The notes: generated by a model not told the origin, from the letters alone. A DNA stretch of 64,000 nt from Gymnothorax reevesii (GCA_029721435.1 CM056574.1:28505001-28569000), one strand, 5' to 3'. Positions 1-11,775 are shown, numbered from the stretch's first letter. Made by a program: numbers and translations.

Positions 1-550
1 GTAATTTGCAACTGGAACAAAAGTGGTTTATGAAGCCCCAGTATATTGAACCAAAATTGGAAGGGAGAGGACGTATGAGCAAGCTGGTTCATGTGCTTTA
101 GCAATATGAGCACAATGAACTTGACAGAGAGAATGGTGAACCACTAAGACACTTGACTTTGCCAGAAAGTGACCCTTCTGAGCTGTGCATTGCTGTGTCC
201 AGGAACAGTGTAATATGGTGTAATTGCGGCAGTTACGGTGTCTGTCAGTGGTCGGCTGAAATAATGTATCTGGGTCTGAATTTATACAAGTACACCCTAG
301 TTGATGCTGTACCAGGGGTGGAGTGGCCGGCCGGCCAGTAAACTCAAGTGAACCAGCCCGCAGACTGCTCTGCGCCTCCGTGTAATGTTCTTGGTCGGCC
401 CACTATAATGAGCCAAACGTTTCTATTGTAATCTCCGAGGTCTACATTATCTTCACACTAGTAAACTCCAGCCGATGTCTTTCTACATCTCTCTTATGGT
501 TGCTCGATTGTCAGACTCAGTCCCATCAATCCAGCCTACTGATTTTTTTT
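1..550. other. Intergenic, nothing recognised
   Basis: No coding motif, RNA gene or repeat family was recognised. The short open frames here show no domain. The right end carries a T-rich tract that continues into the SINE target duplication at 551-565. Confidence 0.5.
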
Positions 551-565
551 TTAGCCTCCTATCTT

Positions 566-1049
566 TTTTTTTTTTTTTTTTTTTTAATTTGGCATCTCAA
601 ATCCCACCCGAATTTGGAATGCCCAATTGGTGAACTATGTACAAAGCTTGTTCGTATACGACCCCTTGCTGCCAACTCGGGATAGTGAGACAGTTCACGG
701 CTCTCCGAAGCACGTGCCTGTCTGCCACTGATTCTTATACACTCATTGGTTGAATCTTCGCAAGTTCAGAACTAGGGCGGAGAATACCCGGACATGAACT
801 AACCCGGAGTCTTCCTGACGAGCGCCCGTCTGGCTAACAGGAGGCGCTGGAGCAACGAACAAAGCTGTTATTATATACCCAAATCCAGCAGTCCCTTCCC
901 AATTTGAAACCCTGTAGCGCTTTTTGTGCGCTACTCTGAAAAAGCTGCCGACCCCTGCCGGTGGATACGCCGGGGCTCGAACTCGCGACGTGGTGATCAC
1001 CTCTGCACTGCAGAGCAGTGCCTTAACCGCGTGAGCCACCCGGCAGCTC
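566..1049 (-). mobile_element. tRNA-derived SINE with poly(A) tail
   Basis: A short non-coding retroposon of 484 bp in minus orientation, which would be mobilised by a partner LINE. The direct repeat TTAGCCTCCTATCTT at 551-565 and 1050-1064 is a perfect 15-bp target-site duplication. Reading the minus strand from 1049, the head is tRNA-like: an A-box-like TGGCTCACGCGGTTAAGGC (near 1020-1037) and a B-box-like GAGTTCGAGCCCCGGC (near 970-985) form an internal RNA polymerase III promoter. The element ends in a long A-run (a T-run on the plus strand, near 566-586). About 300 bp of unrelated body lies between head and tail. This is a SINE rather than a tRNA gene because it has the tail, the duplication and no clean cloverleaf. 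I could not name the family. Confidence 0.85.
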
Positions 1050-1208
1050 TTAGCCTCCTATCTTGATCTAATTCTTTTTATTCAGATGTTACATAGCTTT
1101 CATGACCACAAATATTAAAGCAAGGATCGCAGGCATGCAGGTCCGACAGATGGAAGAGGCTTCGGGTCGAGTAGTGCCCACTACTGCTTCACCGGTCACC
1201 ACAGGGCG

Positions 1209-2182
1209 TTAGCTCTTCTCGGGGCAGTTAGCAACAAAATGCCCCTGCTGACCACAGTAAAGACAGGCCTTGGACTGTATGCGGCGATCCATCTCCCCCT
1301 ACGCCAGGCGACTGTGTCCTATTTGCATGGGCTCAGGCTGGGGTTTGTGGGCTCGGGAGGATGCTTGGCTGGGATGAGCGGGTGACGGGAGTCTCGGAAG
1401 ACTCGGAGGGAGCTGGCCGACATTGCCCCAAGCGAGTGGCAGTCTCCTCCTAGCGGCTGTTTGAGGGAGCTGGCCGACATCGCCCCAAGGCAAGTGGCAG
1501 TCTCCTCCTGGCAGCTGTTGGAGGGAGCTAGCCGACGTCGCCCCAAGCAAGTGGCGGTCTCCTCAAAGCGGTTGTCAATCCAGATGGCAAGATGCGCCAC
1601 AGCCTCGGGAGTCTTGGGCAAGTCGTGAAACAGGATGCCATCAGCTAGCCCTTCCACAAAGAAATCTCGGAGCGCTTGTGGGTTCCACTCCGAACTGGCA
1701 GCTAGGGTCTGGAACTCGATGGATTACTCTGCCACCAAGCGGCTTCCCTTCCGGATCCGGGTCAGCTCTCTTCTGGCAGCGGCACCGCGCTTGGTGCGGT
1801 CGAACAGCCGCTCAATCTCGGATGACAGGACTGAGAAGGTTGAAACACAGGGGAGGCGGGCTGTCCAGGCGGCGGTACCCCACTGGAGAGCTGGTCCCGT
1901 CAGGAGGGAGATGGCGAAAGCCACCTTGGCAGATTCAGTAGCATAGGTCCTGGGCTGCAGGGCGAAGTGCATCTCGCAGGTGAGCAGGAAAAGTCTGCAG
2001 TACCCAGGATTGCCAGCGTAGCGCTCGGGAGGTGGTAGCTGTGGCTCAGGACCAAAACCCGGAGATGGCGATGCAGCAGCTCCAGCTGGAGCCCAAGGTT
2101 GCCCCATGCTTCCAGTGGCGGTGGTCTGCTGGTGTTGGATCTGCTGCCGCTGGCGCTGGAGCTCTGCATCGCGGGAATCCAT
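1209..2182 (-). pseudogene. Broken Ty3/gypsy gag with CCHC knuckle
   Basis: Gag-like structural protein of an LTR retrotransposon. The ATG at 2182 opens a frame with a gln-rich N-terminus followed by a typical gypsy capsid region (motifs PPERYAGNPG, LLTCEMHFALQP, LLTGPALQWG). Reading on the minus strand, the frame meets a TAA near 1722-1724, continues in the same frame through the rest of the capsid, enters a repeated region (1400-1560) where the frame changes, meets a TAG near 1299, and ends with a zinc knuckle of the form C-x2-C-x4-H-x4-C (CLYCGQQGHFVANC, about 1218-1259). Protease and pol do not follow: homology stops near 1130. With two stops and one frameshift this copy is dead. It lies directly downstream of the candidate LTR at 2212-2781. 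Confidence 0.85.
1400..1560 (-). repeat. Tandem repeat inside gag, about 57 bp x 3
   Basis: Three diverged copies of a unit of about 57 bp, recognisable by CTGCCACTTG..TGGGGC and GTCGGC(C/T)AGCTCCCTC on the minus strand. They encode repeated peptides such as EETATCLG and AMSASSL between the capsid part and the zinc knuckle. The gag frame changes within or next to this block, which suggests slippage between repeat copies. Confidence 0.7.
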
Positions 2183-2211
2183 CCTGCTAGTGTTCATCAG
2201 ACGAATCCTTC

Positions 2212-2781
2212 TGTAAGGAGAGGTCTGAGGAACACCAGTTGCAGGATCAGAAGCGTTTATTAAACACAAATCACGAAGAGAAACTTGGCAGACACGCTAA
2301 AAATAAAACACCGTGCTCAAGCACTGAACAAATGGGAGAACTGAGGTACACTGCCAAAGGCAGGGGGAAACAGAAATACTCACTCCAAGAGTGGATAAAC
2401 TAAGGAAACAAAAACTGAACCTAACTAAACTGACGAATACACTGGGAGACTTTAACACAGGGCAGACAAGACGAGGGCGCAGCAAAAAACAAGACTCAGG
2501 AATCATACGCAGGAGAAACTCGGAAGGCGCGAGGAGCTGAGATTTCACCAGGTAGAACAGAGTCAGTACGAGGATCCGTCTGATTTTCCCCTCCCAGCTC
2601 TACCACATAAATAGTCAAAAGACGAGGCAGGGACTCAAAATGCAATCTCAGACTGAAACAGAAACACATGGAATTAATAAACAATTACACGAAAACCGGG
2701 TTAACAATAATAACTCGAGACAAGACACTGAGACCATCAATCAAGCAAGACAGTTTAGATTAAGGTCATCTAAACGTGACA
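2212..2781 (-). repeat. Candidate 5' LTR of the broken gypsy element
   Basis: The minus strand reads TGTCACG at 2781 and ends CTCCTTACA at 2212, giving the TG...CA ends of an LTR and a length of 570 bp. It carries a TATTTA box-like motif near 2610 and an AATAAA near 2250-2257 in the order expected of U3-R-U5. The gag ATG follows only 30 nt later, so a normal primer-binding site with TGG is not evident. The sequence TCCTTACAGAAGGA spans the junction and can fold. The second LTR is absent, so the borders are inferred and unproven. Confidence 0.45.
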
Positions 2782-4243
2782 AGTAAAAAGCACCACAAGA
2801 AAAGCAAAGGAAAGCAAAGGTTTTTAAATGCAGTTAATCAGAGACAGCTCAGGCCGAATGTACAAAAGCCAGAATTGCACGCACTCGCTAATGAATTAAT
2901 TAAGGTTAATACTACGTGATGAAATATTTACAGTCACCCTCAAATAAGTGCTGTTTAGAACGGGTTAGTAATTATCCTATCAGAGAACGCATTCACGCAG
3001 AGTTTCGCGAGACCCAGAATTAAACACAGCTGGAAGCAATGAATGAAATACTAGAGCCAAAACCGAAAGAGGAAACGTGATTGGACGACGAGACGTAGGC
3101 ATGCTGAAGGCAGTCACGTGACATCATTGGAAGCAGAGAGGGAGTGGACAATCAGGCGGCCGAACTGGAAGCTGGAAATTTAAAACTAAAGTAAGACACA
3201 AGCACAAATGAGCTCGGGACAACACACAAAAGGCAGAATCATAACAGATACTTGACATAATCTGGGTCTTCATCCAGAATTTAAAAAAAAGATGGTGGAG
3301 GGATGGGTTGGGCAAGCGGTGGGCCGGTGGTAGGCCGGTGCGGTCAGAATTTTCCCGGTGGATTTTGGTGTCCCACTCTGCCCCTGTACTGTACTGTTTT
3401 CCAAGTGATGCACATACATCCCATCATTCTTCAAGTGAATGCAAATGAGATGAATGAAGCTTGAAGCTTTAAATATCCTCAATTCTACAAAAAAAAAATA
3501 TTGTTAACCCTCATTTCATTTGAAAAATTATCTGATAGACTGCATAATTAAAGATTTTTAATAAGTTTGATGCTTTGAGGTAGGCAAGTCTACCTGTGTG
3601 CATTAGAAAATGGAATAGCTTTTTATGAGTTTGTTAGTTACTGTGAATTATGGAGCCTAATGTATAAACATTCACTATTTAAGAGCTGCAAATGAGACCT
3701 TACACCTGGCTGGGATAAACTGGTGGTTTAGCTTACAGCTACCTGGTTAATAAAGCACATATCAAGCTTGCATTGTCTCTTAATGCATTTGACTGTATTT
3801 TCTGTATATCTGATTTCTGAGTTGCACTTTTTCTAGGACCAGACAAGTGCGCTCTTCTAAAGATCACAGGTAGAGACTGCCTGTCCTTGCCATTGAGAAA
3901 CACCTATGGTGTCTGTTCGGGTTTGGATCAATGTCCATGAATGTGAATATATTAAAGAGTGGTTGTGAGAAGTTTGTTCATCTGAGTGGGAGAACACATG
4001 GATGTGATAGCGCAAAGTCAATGAAAAACATGGGTGTTATGCATGTTGCAGGTGTTGCGTACTCTTTGAAATCTGATGATAGTTTTTCCATCTCTCAATC
4101 ATCCACACACTCGTGAATTAAAGCATTTAATGTTTCAGAGGAAGAAACAAGATTAAAAACAGAGGCTATTGCTTCATGCTTTAAGCAGCACTTCAATGGA
4201 ATGCTAAAGCAGGCAGAATAACGTGCCTGCCATAGACACTGTG
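2782..4243. other. Intergenic, nothing recognised
   Basis: No family was recognised. The stretch contains small A- and G-rich tracts, for example a duplicated AAAGCAAAGG near 2800-2820. No open frame here carries a domain I know. Confidence 0.4.
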
Positions 4244-4604
4244 CACTCTCAGAAATAGGGGTACAGCAGGAGTCCATTTCTGTTCCCCAAGGTATTATGT
4301 ACCCTTTAAAGCTAATTATAGGACCTCAAAGTACCAGTGTGAACCTTTATAGGGTTTAAAAGGTACTTATATGTTCCAAAACAAATAAAAACCCACTTCT
4401 AAGGTACAACAGCAAGGCTTGTCACTGGGGCAGTACCTTAGAAGTGGGTTTTTATTTGTTTTGGAACATAGAAGTACTTATTTAGACCCTATAAAGGTTC
4501 ACACAGGTACCTTGAGGTTCTATAATTAGCTCTAAAGGGTACATAAGTGCTGAATGTACCTTGGGGAACAGAAATGGACTGCTGTACCCCTATTTCTGAG
4601 AGTG
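4244..4604. mobile_element. Palindromic MITE
   Basis: A 361-bp near-perfect palindrome. The left arm (4244-4407) begins CACTCTCAGAAATAGGGG and the right arm (4432-4604) ends with its reverse complement. The arms match almost throughout, including AACCCACTTCTAAGGTAC near the centre, and are separated by a loop of about 24 nt. There is no coding potential. Structure and size fit a non-autonomous DNA transposon. A TG dinucleotide flanks both ends, but this is too short to prove a target duplication. Superfamily not assigned. Confidence 0.85.
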
Positions 4605-5017
4605 TGGATTGCAGCATTTCCCTTACATTAGGCACACTGTTTAATGAATTTACAAATGCATGAAATCTAACAGAGATCTAGCGTGACACAAATTCTCTAT
4701 GAATAAAAAGGTAGTGAGATACTTATTTTATTAGATGTAGGGGAAGGGAAAAAGGAAAGAGATAAGAAATTGAAACCTTATGATCATGTAGTCAGAAACA
4801 GACTTTAAACAGTCTATTAATCATTACTTTAAGAGTCCCTCCCATACAGAAATTGGATACTATTGAAATTGGTTTTGCAGCCATAGTCTCCTAGGTCTGA
4901 CCCTCGCTGGCGTTAGATGACCAGCAGATTCAGGCCTCCATGGCTTCCAAGAGACCAGAATGAAAGAAGTCTGTATGAATAATGGATGAGTAAACACATA
5001 TGTGGTGTGCAGCGGTT
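4605..5017. other. Intergenic, nothing recognised
   Basis: AT-rich sequence between two MITEs, with no motif or gene seen. Confidence 0.4.
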
Positions 5018-5021
5018 TTAA

Positions 5022-5485
5022 CCTCTTAACTGTCACCTGCATTTTCTCACATTTGGCCCAGATTGATAAACCACATTTCAAATTCTCACATATATATATA
5101 TATAACATATATCGCTTAATCTTCCATTTTGGGACAAACAACGTGGATATCTTGATTGCACAGGTTCTTCGCTTTCAAACAAGTACCAATTGGAATGGAT
5201 AATACGTGGTTTGACCTTCACAATGCAACTTTGATGAGGACTGGCAAGTTTCATTGCACTCAAATATGTAGTGTCTATGTTGAGAAATTGATTTATTGCA
5301 TTTGCTATGACTGACATTGGGCAAAAAGGTGGGTCGAAATTAAATCCTGAGCGTCTAAGCTTTCAAGTGGTACATCATTTACCTGGATTGGTTGCGGCTT
5401 TAAGTCATAGTTTACAAATGAAGGATTCAAAATTTGTTTGAAAATTCCATAGGGCCCTCATTAGGGCCCAGTGACAGTTAACAGG
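5022..5485. mobile_element. TTAA-flanked MITE, piggyBac-like
   Basis: A 464-bp element flanked on both sides by the tetranucleotide TTAA (5018-5021 and 5486-5489). The terminal inverted repeats begin CCTCTTAACTGTCAC on the left and, read inward on the other strand, CCTGTTAACTGTCAC on the right, with one mismatch. TTAA duplication with CC-starting ends is the rule for piggyBac elements. Kolobok elements also use TTAA but usually have different ends. It has no transposase and so would have to be mobilised in trans. Confidence 0.7.
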
Positions 5486-5644
5486 TTAAAGGGCAATGCA
5501 AAATACAACCCTTTGTCCTTGAATATTACAATGTATCCTTGGAATCTGCACATGCTGACATGGCCAAAAAAATCCCTGGAAAACAGGTTCAGGCTAAGAT
5601 TGGACAGTGATGTAATAACTGATAGTGGACTATTGCTATGTTTA

Positions 5645-7150
5645 CTCAGCAACAAAAGTTTCTGTGACACCAATATTGTTAATTATTTTTCATAACGCAA
5701 TTATGAAATTGTCATACATGGTGATATCAGACTGAAACAGTACACGTAAACACAACATTGAAATGGAAATCATGAAAATGCGAGAAAATGACTTTGCACG
5801 TGAAAATGTGCGTAAATCATGCTTGTGGATGGCAATAAAAGAGGAGAATTTTTGGAATGTTCACATTGTGCCTGATGAATGACGGAAGCATCACTTATCG
5901 AAAACACAGCCATTTCGGATCAGGAACTCTACCCTCTAAATGCCAAGACTGTCTGAAAATGATCGGTGGAGGGCCATTGGGATGATTGAATCCGGAACCT
6001 CGCAGAGGGAAGTTGCTCATCGCCTGAATGTCCACCGAAACACCATTTGGAACTTATGGCAGCGTCATCAGCAGACAAGACATGTCAGAGACCGTCCTCG
6101 CAGCGGCCGTCCACGAGTAACCACTCCCAGACAGGACAACTGGATTCGAACAACCCATCTCCAAAATCGATTCCAACCTGCAACCATAACTGCAAGAACG
6201 ATACCTGGTTTGAGGCGACTGTCTGCACAGACAATCCGTCGCCGTCTCCGTCATTTTGGCATTGTCCCACGTCGGCCAGCAAGACGTCCAATACTCACAG
6301 TACAACACCGACGACTGCGTCTACAGTGGGCACAACAACATCGACGGTGGATCCAACGTCAGTGGGATCTTGTACTCTTCACTGATGAATCAAGAATCAT
6401 GCTTAACCGATGTGATGGTCGTTTACGTGTATACCGTCGACGTGGAGAACGTTATGCCAACAACTGTGTTCAGGAATTTGATCGTTTTGGAGGTGGTAGT
6501 GTCATGATTTGGGGAGGGATCACGGCTAGAAACAGAACAGATTTGCTTGTTATTGATGGAAATCTGACAGGTCAAAGATATCGCGATGAAGTGCTACGGC
6601 CATTGGTGGTAGCGTTTTTGATGCAACATGGTCCCGGAATAACGCTGCAACATGATAACGCCAGACCACACGTTGCAAGGATTGTACAGCAGTATCTGAT
6701 GCAACAACATGTCAATGTCCTGCCATGGCCAGCCAGATCCCCAGACATGTCCCCAATCGAGCATCTTTGGGACGAGATGGATCGACGTTTGCGGCGGTTG
6801 GATAACCCCCCAGCTACACTCCAGGAATTGCGACAACGTCTACGTCAGATTTGGAATGACATCCCACAGCAATTTCTGGCACATCTGATTCGGTCCATGC
6901 GCCGGAGATGCGTTGCTTGCATCATGGCACGAGGAAGTCACACCCGGTATTGAAGTGTGAAGGTCACAACTGGTTAGACATCAGACAAGTGCTTCATGAC
7001 GCATGAAAATGACATTTTTCGTTTTGAGTGACGTTGGCACTGAAAAGTCAGTGTTTCTCCTGTTAAATAAACATATTGATTGCATTGAGATCTTTGCGTG
7101 TCATTTATAACATACACATAAATGGTGTCACAGAAACTTTTGTTGCTGAG
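5645..7150 (+). mobile_element. Complete Tc1-like transposon
   Basis: A full-length 1,506-bp cut-and-paste element. The ends at 5645-5672 and 7123-7150 are perfect 28-bp inverted repeats starting CTCAGCAACAAAAG, and both are flanked by TA (5643-5644 and 7151-7152), the target duplicated by Tc1/mariner elements. Between them is one intact plus-strand transposase gene (5940-6953). The 5' non-coding region is about 270 bp and the 3' region about 170 bp. Perfect ends, an intact frame and a preserved TA pair suggest recent insertion. Confidence 0.95.
5940..6953 (+). CDS. Tc1-like DD34E transposase, intact
   Basis: Transposase of 337 aa starting at ATG 5940, the usual length for Tc1-like enzymes. 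It binds the element ends through an N-terminal paired-like helix-turn-helix region (about residues 1-110) and cuts and joins DNA with an RNase H-fold catalytic domain. A GRPR hinge motif is at residues 56-59 between the two DNA-binding subdomains. The catalytic residues are visible as D149 (LFTDES), D239 (QHDNARPH) and E274 (SPIEHLW), with 34 residues between the second D and the E, which defines DD34E. A glycine-rich block (GGGSVMIWGG) is at 184-193. The protein is strongly basic, as expected for a nuclear DNA-binding enzyme. No stop or frameshift is present, so it could be active. That is inference from sequence only. Confidence 0.95.
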   Translation: MPRLSENDRWRAIGMIESGTSQREVAHRLNVHRNTIWNLWQRHQQTRHVRDRPRSGRPRVTTPRQDNWIRTTHLQNRFQPATITARTIPGLRRLSAQTIRRRLRHFGIVPRRPARRPILTVQHRRLRLQWAQQHRRWIQRQWDLVLFTDESRIMLNRCDGRLRVYRRRGERYANNCVQEFDRFGGGSVMIWGGITARNRTDLLVIDGNLTGQRYRDEVLRPLVVAFLMQHGPGITLQHDNARPHVARIVQQYLMQQHVNVLPWPARSPDMSPIEHLWDEMDRRLRRLDNPPATLQELRQRLRQIWNDIPQQFLAHLIRSMRRRCVACIMARGSHTRY

Positions 7151-7152
7151 TA

Positions 7153-10100
7153 TATAATAAACTTGAAATGCTGAATTTACAAATGGCTGCAACCCATGGC
7201 TTACACTGTACCTATGTGCACACTTTAAATGAATTCATATATCTATTAGAAGTCAAATCCATTCTCAATAGTTTGAGCTTTATCTGATGCTATGAAAAGC
7301 ACAGCATTTTGTAGATGTCATGGCAATTTCCTCAGGTTAATTTTTTATTTCTTGATGTTATCTTCTGAGATTTTGCTCTTTAAAGATATCCAGTGAACTC
7401 TAAATATTAGTTGAGTTATTAAAGATCTGGTTTGAACCCTTGAGGATCTTGATCAGCAGTAATACTGGAACCTTCACCAGGAGATCTACTATCCAGGGCA
7501 GAGGGTTCGTACTCGGTCTGTCATGGTTTAGACGTGCGTTTGATTGTTGGACCTTTCTTTGTTCTGTTGTCCGGGACGATATCAGATTTCTTTTCCATTA
7601 AATTCGTGGCCCAGCTGGCTGATAGAGCTGGGGAGGAGTTTTCCAGACTATATATGGCTGGGGGTTCGACAAGCCTATTGCTGGAGTGTCTGATTGTTTC
7701 TAGCACTTTGGCCGGAGAAAATCTCTAGTCAGATTTCCTAGTGATTTGTTATATTCCCTTTATAGTGAGGAATTGCTTCTTTTAGAAATTTTCTCTCTTC
7801 TCTCTTCTTGTTTATTCTCTCTCTCACTGCTTCCGTGTTGCAGACTTTTATTCGTCCTTGGAAGCGTGAGATTTTACCAGAGGTGTGTCCCTCTTCTGTG
7901 TTTGTCTCTTAGCGGAGCTGCTCTCAGTTCTTTCTCTCGCTGGTCACAGCACCTGGTGTCCTGTCACCGCCCATCACACCGTCCTCTCATTCAACATTTG
8001 GAAATTTTTATGATCAACTAACGAGTTGAATCAAGCTATTAGTGAAATTAATACAGCTAAATTAGATTTAAAATTATGTCTTGCAAGAGTTTAGTTTTCC
8101 AGTGACCGGGATGTGATGCCTGTCCTACAGGACCCAGGCCATTCCTTGGGTAAGAGCAGGAAAAACTATAGACTAAAAGCATAACTGGAAAAAATAAAAC
8201 TGCATGATTATGCTCATGCTTGTAAAAAAAAAAAAAACGCTTATCAAAAGTGGCAAAATATACTATAGTAATCACAACGGCTAAAACCAGGGTTTCAGAA
8301 CTTCGTCCCTGGGGTGTCATGTATACCCCAATGAAATATTAATTTTATTACTACACAGAACCACGATTAGTGCTCGTGGGGGACCACTGCAGAGATATTT
8401 GCTGAATCTGGAGCAGGAGCTCGCAAATTAATGACATGTCACAACATATGAATGATGGAGCTTATATCTGTATCTGTAGATAATTAAGCACTGAAATTGT
8501 AATAAAACAGTCAAATCCCTCTGTGTGTATCCATGGGCCAAGAAATCAGAACATAAAAAGTTAGACTGCAGGAAGAACAATTAAAGGGACAGACCCAGTT
8601 TTATGAGTTTCACCCTTTTAAATAGTCATCTGAAATATTTCGTGCTCTTTGAACGGATTATGGGTGGTATCTGTGCTGTATTTATCACTGCTGACGAAGG
8701 TTCTTACGAAACAGCTGTCTGTTATATCTGTGAAACAGCTGCAATAAATCCACCCCCCACCCCTCATCCCCCCAACCCCCACCAACCGCCCCTCTGAAAT
8801 AATACAGTGAACTGCTTGAAATAAACAATGACTCATAAAAGATAATAAACACAATGGCAAAAAAGTACAAAAACATGACCAGACACTTTCAAACCCTGAC
8901 AACTTTTCTTCAAGTTTCACTCCATCCTGACAAAAAAAGTTTGTAACGCACATGCCATGCCAAAGCTATTCCAATAATGCTCAGAAAAGTTTTGGCGGCT
9001 TTGCACTGAGGGTCCATCTTTAAGTTTAAAAGACCCAGATATGTCCAATGTACTGTCATCTTGAGTGACTACTGAAACTCCAAGCCACTCATTTCTGATT
9101 CTGTTCGTGAATAACAGGAAAGAAAAAGCATAAATTGGAGGCAAATACAGGAAGAGATTACAAAAAGTAGAAAATATAAACACTGAAAAAAAAGTTTCCC
9201 CTCTGCCCTGAGAGATAAAAGTCTTGTTTTTCAGGCTTATCAGTATTCAGACTCGTGTCATTAGCTTTTCAAAGACTTTCTCTTGATTTGTTATGTCTAG
9301 ACGCCAATTCTTGTTTATTGTTTTTCTTGCTTTTTTAATGTAGTTCCAGACTCGAGCTTCAGTGACTTACAGAATGAATGTATCTGTCTTATCTGACTTC
9401 ATACACTGGTTGTTCTTCCTCCAGAGACGCTCGTGTTCCCTTTTGGTTGGTCTTGCTGGCTGGCGAACACTTTCTCACTTTTTTCTTGGAGATATTGGTG
9501 AGATTTGAGATTTGTTTTTGTAATTTTTTCATCATGTAGTAGTCTCGTCTGATATTGATGGATATTTCTTGGACATTGTGTATGACATATTTATTTATTT
9601 GAGAAAGGTGAACTCAAAGCAGTTCTGGAACTGGACTTTTATTTCCCAAGGACACCTGTCATCAGTTATTTTTTTTTTTTGCATGTGTCAGGGTTGGTGG
9701 TTCTGAACCTCATGCAGAAAGGGCCAATGCAGGCTTTTATTCCAATAAAGCTGTCTGTAGGACCACAGAAGCAAGCAAATATTTACCCTCAAGTTTTCTT
9801 TTTAAAAATTAGGGATTAAATAGAGAGAAAACATAACCCTAATTTTAATACCATATTCCGCAGCATTAACTACATCCTATTCTACCTCAAGATAGAATTT
9901 TCAGTTAATTGCTGCCCATGCAATCTCATATTGTAGCCCTACTCTTTGGCACAAAGCAGTATGTCTTAATCATTAATGGCCACACATATTATTGGTAGCC
10001 TATTTGCTGAGTGAATAAATTCAATTAATTGTCTGATTCTTAATCGGAAACAGATTGAGAGGTAACCTGCATTATGGTAATATCACTGATTGTAGACAGA

Positions 10101-11718
10101 GCTTCATTTTTTTTTCCCCTCATGAGCAAACTTAACATGCGGATCTGAGTTGGGAAAAAAAACCACGTTCCAAAAAGTTTTCTTAGGTACATCAAGCCAA
10201 CCGGAATTCCGAAGCTTCGAAAGACATTGATGTTTTAAGACGCCATTATTGTGGATAGGAAAATGCTCGATGACTGTTACAGTCAACAATAATGAAAGCT
10301 GAGGGGAAGTGGACGATGATTTTACGGATTGATCCTCATAACTGAACGAATTAACACTTTGTTGCTAAATAGGAAACAACAATGGAAACAGGTTTGGAAA
10401 GGTAATGTGCTTTAAGGTGAGGTGAGAGCAGGGCTATACTGCCCTACATAGCCAATGTATAAGCAGTGGATATGCTCAGTGTGGGTGACTGAGCTCATAG
10501 CACGGAGAAACTAGAATGGTTTTTACACGTAAAAACAGATGTCTCCCCTTTCCCCCATTTCACATTTTAGAGTTATGGTCCGGAAACGAGTCCCACCCTT
10601 CAATATGCCTAAGTCCAAATTGTTGCCATGAGATGAGAATCGGTCGAACAGTTTCAGAGTTATGCTCCGGAAACAAATGGGAACGCCGACGCCAACGGCG
10701 ACGGGAATTCAGGCAAAAACAAACAAAAACCTTTGAAAGTCCACAATGCACTGCAATATTACAGTAAACACAAAGCTGAGAAAACAGGACATTATGCAGT
10801 GCACAGTCTTCTGTTTAACTGGATTAGAGAATGATTGCTGTTATGATGCTGTCCTCCCATGGTTTCATGCTGGGGTGCTAAAACTACAATGAAAAAAGTG
10901 ATTTTGACCCCGAGTAAATGTTCCATATATTAATTAAGCATATTTTAATAGAAATAGGTGTGTTATTTAACTCCACTTAAAAAATATAAGTAATTTCAAA
11001 TAGTCAACATAATAAAAATATCTAGCTTCAGATAAAAATATTTTGTGCAACCACTTACCTTAAAAAAATTATGTTCATTCAACAAAACATTTTTTTCTCA
11101 GTTGAAAATGATATTCTGCAATGATTTTCGTGGAAGCCTGACGATTTTTATAAGGTTTTTCTGGCCATCACAGACTTCTAGGCCAATGTTAGTTTTTAAC
11201 TTCATACCATGCGCGTACTTAAATACAGGGCCGTATTTTGAGTAAAATTCTGAGGATGTAGCTCAACATCAAAATCTCACTTTGAGAGAGTCTAGAGGCT
11301 AAACCTGGGTGACAGAAATCCTCACTCTGAAGTTCCTAAGTAAAAGGGTTTCACTCGTGTTAGATGCATTAGTATGTTTACATTTTTATAGGCCCGTCAC
11401 CACCCCCCTCTTTGGAGGACAGCTTTGTTTTTATTTTCAGCTGAGAAAATGCAAATTAAACAGCAGAATGAGGTTTGTAAGAAAAGGAAAAAATATAGAT
11501 ATATTGTATATTAAGGAAAGAAAGAAAACAAAAATAAAAGTATTTAAAATTGGTGAATGAAGTATGTGAGAGACGTGGGGGTAAGGGCCTGTATCAATGG
11601 CAGATGTGTAGATGTTTCTTGTGTGAGGCGAGGGCTCTTATATTTACATAAAGGACATAAATAAACAGACAGACAGATAAAATGACAGACATAGGTTGAT
11701 AACTAAGTGTAAATGTTA
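7153..11718. other. Intergenic, mostly nothing recognised
   Basis: About 4.6 kb without a convincing gene. It holds an A-run near 8223-8237, a C-rich tract near 8750-8790, a short piece resembling hAT terminal sequence near 9690-9770 (GGGCCAATGCAGGCTTTTATTCC), and two copies of AGAGTTATG(G/C)TCCGGAAAC about 89 bp apart near 10569 and 10658. A possible but unproven solo LTR near 7519-8002 is discussed among the rejected items. Confidence 0.4.
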
Positions 11719-11775
11719 TGTGTGTGTGTCTGTGTGTGTGTGCGTGTATGTGCGTGAGAGATTTGTGTGTGTGCA
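11719..11775. repeat. TG microsatellite
   Basis: Imperfect (TG)n/(CA)n tract with interruptions. It explains the histidine/threonine-rich open frame on the minus strand here. Confidence 0.9.

Noticed and set aside
960..1049. tRNA gene on the minus strand
   Set aside because: A- and B-box-like words are present, but this is the head of a poly(A)-tailed SINE with a target duplication and has no clean acceptor stem.
7519..8002. Candidate solo LTR (TGTCATGG ... TTCAACA) with a TATA-like ACTATATATGG near 7648
   Set aside because: No target duplication was found at the tested borders and no internal partner element is present. The TG/CA ends alone are not enough.
10516..10770. Repeated word AGAGTTATG(G/C)TCCGGAAAC as a possible regulatory site or satellite
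   Set aside because: Only two copies 89 bp apart with dissimilar sequence between them; too little to define a repeat or site.
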